A stretch of 64,000 nt of DNA from Prevotella bivia DSM 20514 (GTDB lineage Bacteria; Bacteroidota; Bacteroidia; Bacteroidales; Bacteroidaceae). A model generated the notes under the pieces. It did not search any database. It was not told the DNA's origin and worked only from the letters and a program-made list of their open reading frames with translations. This document shows, piece after piece, positions 61,750 to 64,000 of this stretch (its first letter is position 1; each line of letters opens with the position of its first letter). The stretch is from NCBI RefSeq assembly GCF_000262545.1, contig NZ_JH660660.1:1512975-1576974 (forward strand), written 5' to 3'. The position numbers were made by a program, and so were the translations under genes.

Positions 61750-63327
61750 TTAACGGTCGATGTCTGGAATAACAAAGTCGAGAGCTGCCACATTGGTAAT
61801 CAGGTCGGCAATCTTTTCGCCCTTCAACATTTTATCCAAAGCACCTACTAGGGTCAATCCCATAGGACGGAACTTCATACGGTAGGCTGTTTTGTCGCCA
61901 CGAGAGTCGAGGTAACAACCAAACTCGCCGCTAGCTCCTTCTACAGCGTAATACCACTGTCCTTCTGGAACTTTGATAATAGGCTTCTGCTTGATATAGA
62001 AGTCGCCTTCAGGAATATTGTCGATCAATTGCTCAATGATATTCAAGCTCTGATAAATTTCCTGAATATGGCAGTAATAACGATCCATAGAGTCGCCACC
62101 CGACAATACTACTTCATCGAAATTCACCTTATCATACATGTCGTATGGATGATACTTACGCACATCGTTTCTCCAGCCAGCAGCACGCCCAGCAGGACCC
62201 GTTACTGCATAGCTGATACAGTCGGTAGCATTCATATATCCCACCTTTTCCAAACGCTTGTGTGTGATAACATTATCACCAAACACGTCAAGATACTCCT
62301 GTACCATAGGGCGAAGATACTTGCAAAGCTTCTTCACATTTGATACGAAGTTAGGATCGATGTCGGCTTGCAAACCACCGATGCGGTAATAGTTTTGGAT
62401 CAAACGCCCACCTGTCGTTTCTTCCATTACGTTCAACACGTGTTCACGATCGCGCATACCATAAAGGAAGGCGGTGAGCGCACCCAAGTCTTGCGCCACA
62501 CACGAGGTGTAAAGCAAGTGGTTGTCAATGCGTTGCAACTCGTCCATAATCGTTCTGACGTACTTAATACGATCAGAAAGTTCTACGCCCAAACCTTCTT
62601 CTATCACACCTACCAAGGCATGGCGGTTCATCATAGCCGAAAGGTAGTTCATACGGTCGGTCAAGGCGAGGGTTTGTGGATAGGTAAAGTCCTCGCACAA
62701 CTTCTCTATTCCACGATGGATATAGCCCAGATGGGGATAAATGCGCTTTACGGTTTCACCGTCCAACACTGTTTGCAAACGCAACACACCGTGCATAGCA
62801 GGGTGTTGTGGTCCAAAATTAACCACATAGTCGTCGTCGGTAAACAATTGGTGCTTAGTAGAAACAAGGTTGCCACTCGCATCAAGGTTCCATTCTTCTG
62901 TGGTATCCACCTCAATATCGTCCTCCAAAGAATACATATTCTTAGTAGGATCTTTGTCGAAGTCTTTACGCAAAGGATAGCCATTGCTGAAGTCGTTGCG
63001 TAAATACAAACGGCGCATATCAGGATGCCCTAAGAACTTAATGCCTAAGAAGTCGTAAACCTCACGCTCCAACAAGTCGGCATCGGCCCAAAGGTTAAGC
63101 ACAGTAGGAATAACATATTCCTCGCCCACTTGCTTAGCTATTTGCTTTACAGAGATACGCTCGTGGGTTTGCGTATTTTCAAGAATATAAATACATCCGA
63201 GACCTTCTTCTTTACCAAAGTCTTCACCAACAATCGTAATAAGGTAATCGAAATGCTTTTCATTCTTTAGTTTTGCCATTTCGCTAGCAAAGCTATCAAA
63301 GCCAAATTCTTTATTTTCTAATTTCAT
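61750..63327 (-). CDS. nuoCD: NADH-quinone oxidoreductase fused subunits C/D
   Basis: 525 residues: NuoC domain (about 1-130, EREVYDFLGIKFLGHPDMRR) fused to NuoD (about 160-525, NFGPQHPAMHGVLRLQTVLDG then YPHLGYIHRGIEKLCE). The NuoD part lines the quinone site. The fusion occurs in several phyla, Bacteroidetes among them. It lies 11 bp behind nuoB. Confidence 0.96.
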   Translation of the reverse strand: MKLENKEFGFDSFASEMAKLKNEKHFDYLITIVGEDFGKEEGLGCIYILENTQTHERISVKQIAKQVGEEYVIPTVLNLWADADLLEREVYDFLGIKFLGHPDMRRLYLRNDFSNGYPLRKDFDKDPTKNMYSLEDDIEVDTTEEWNLDASGNLVSTKHQLFTDDDYVVNFGPQHPAMHGVLRLQTVLDGETVKRIYPHLGYIHRGIEKLCEDFTYPQTLALTDRMNYLSAMMNRHALVGVIEEGLGVELSDRIKYVRTIMDELQRIDNHLLYTSCVAQDLGALTAFLYGMRDREHVLNVMEETTGGRLIQNYYRIGGLQADIDPNFVSNVKKLCKYLRPMVQEYLDVFGDNVITHKRLEKVGYMNATDCISYAVTGPAGRAAGWRNDVRKYHPYDMYDKVNFDEVVLSGGDSMDRYYCHIQEIYQSLNIIEQLIDNIPEGDFYIKQKPIIKVPEGQWYYAVEGASGEFGCYLDSRGDKTAYRMKFRPMGLTLVGALDKMLKGEKIADLITNVAALDFVIPDIDR

Positions 63328-63338
63328 CTTCCTATACC

Positions 63339-64000
63339 TTATTTATTATTAGTAGTCTCAGATTGGGTTGTCTGTGGTGCGTTGAGCTTATCAAGCTCTT
63401 TGCCTAGTGCTTCCACTTGCTCCTTTGTTACAGGCTTGTCCACTACAATGGTGTCTTTCTTCTGTGGTGCTGCTGTAGCTTCGGTAGCTGAAGCGGCTGG
63501 TGCTGGCTTTGGTGCGACTGCTTTAGGAGCAGACTTTGGAGCAGGTTTTGGAGCAGGCTTGTTTTCTTCTAGCCATGCTGCCTCGCGCTGTTCCTTTATC
63601 TCGTTAGCATCAATACCTAGCTTATCTTTAAATATCAAGGTAGCGTTGCTTACGCCTAGCTCACGCTCTTGGGCTGTTTGCTTATGGTTCACACCACCAA
63701 AGAATTTTTCTATCTTCACCTTACGCTGCAATTGCATCATACCATAGATGATAGCTTCTGGGCGTGGAGGACATCCGGGGATAAAAACATCTACAGGGAT
63801 AATCTCGTCGATACCACGCATAACGTGATAGCTATTCTTAAACGGACCTCCAGAGATAGCACATCCACCTACAGCAATAACATACTTAGGCTCTGCCATT
63901 TCATCATACAAACGCTTCAAGGCTGGTGCCATCTTGTTCGTAATCGTACCAGCACACATGATAAGGTCGGCCTGACGGGGCGAGTTACGCGTTACCTCGA
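63339..64000 (-). CDS. nuoB: NADH-quinone oxidoreductase subunit B, with unusual Ala/Pro/Lys tail (partial)
   Basis: The visible part is the C-terminal 220 residues; the N-terminus lies beyond base 64000. It ligates cluster N2: cysteines in [13 protein letters not shown] and GCPPRPEA are visible, with IYGMMQLQ following. Family members usually end soon after this region, but here about 110 residues follow, ending in a low-complexity [14 protein letters not shown] linker and a charged helix ([19 protein letters not shown]). The role of the tail is unknown. It precedes nuoCD by 11 bp. Confidence 0.95.
   Translation of the reverse strand, partial: EVTRNSPRQADLIMCAGTITNKMAPALKRLYDEMAEPKYVIAVGGCAISGGPFKNSYHVMRGIDEIIPVDVFIPGCPPRPEAIIYGMMQLQRKVKIEKFFGGVNHKQTAQERELGVSNATLIFKDKLGIDANEIKEQREAAWLEENKPAPKPAPKSAPKAVAPKPAPAASATEATAAPQKKDTIVVDKPVTKEQVEALGKELDKLNAPQTTQSETTNNK

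Overview
The window looks like a chromosomal segment of a Bacteroidales bacterium, most likely Prevotellaceae. The evidence is many Bacteroidetes-type promoters (TAnnTTTG -7 boxes, several with TTTG or TTG exactly 20 bp upstream), an NADH dehydrogenase operon built on fused NuoCD with no nuoEFG, SusC-like and OMP-type outer-membrane barrels, lipoproteins, a GH84 and a GH109-type enzyme, and an OmpA porin. Species cannot be settled from sequence reading alone.

Layout. 1-20.1 kb is mostly core: an hflX / DUF4954 / M16-protease operon (minus), metY, a HAD phosphatase, Mrp ATPase, an SGNH hydrolase, a lysozyme-like protein, a GH109-type oxidoreductase, then a putative metal-uptake operon (small membrane protein, TonB receptor, two paralogous lipoproteins) bracketed by two copies of a covarying stem-loop, then ribBA, an LptF/G-type permease, a START-like protein and tRNA-Met(CAT).

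20.2 to about 36 kb is a decayed mobile island placed directly behind the tRNA. It holds one intact and one truncated tyrosine recombinase, the latter fused by deletion to the tail of a mobilization gene. Its cargo, all on the minus strand, is a RiPP (ribosomally made, modified peptide) locus: TetR regulator, DarB-like ketosynthase, a 72-aa double-glycine precursor, a radical SAM/SPASM maturase, an outer-membrane barrel, a C39-peptidase ABC exporter and a short adaptor protein. A second, different cassette (3' piece of another SPASM maturase plus its own barrel) has been wedged between the TetR gene and the ketosynthase together with an IS982-family element, leaving a duplicated 5' end of the ketosynthase. 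This looks like cassette exchange in a peptide-export locus and is the most novel part of the window.

36-54 kb returns to core genes: secreted GH84 and C1 peptidase, each behind the same 66-bp promoter-bearing tandem repeat; ompA; ruvA, a PH-domain protein and dacB; a two-gene ABC-ATPase + DUF4435 module resembling a compact PARIS/OLD-type defence pair; cysK; a lipoprotein gene broken by one in-frame stop; asnS; an RluB-type pseudouridine synthase with a huge Gly/Tyr/Gln/Arg repeat region; purB; and a Fic-protein remnant. 54.2-64 kb is the minus-strand nuo operon in order B-CD-H-I-J-K-L-M-N, cut by the window end within nuoB.
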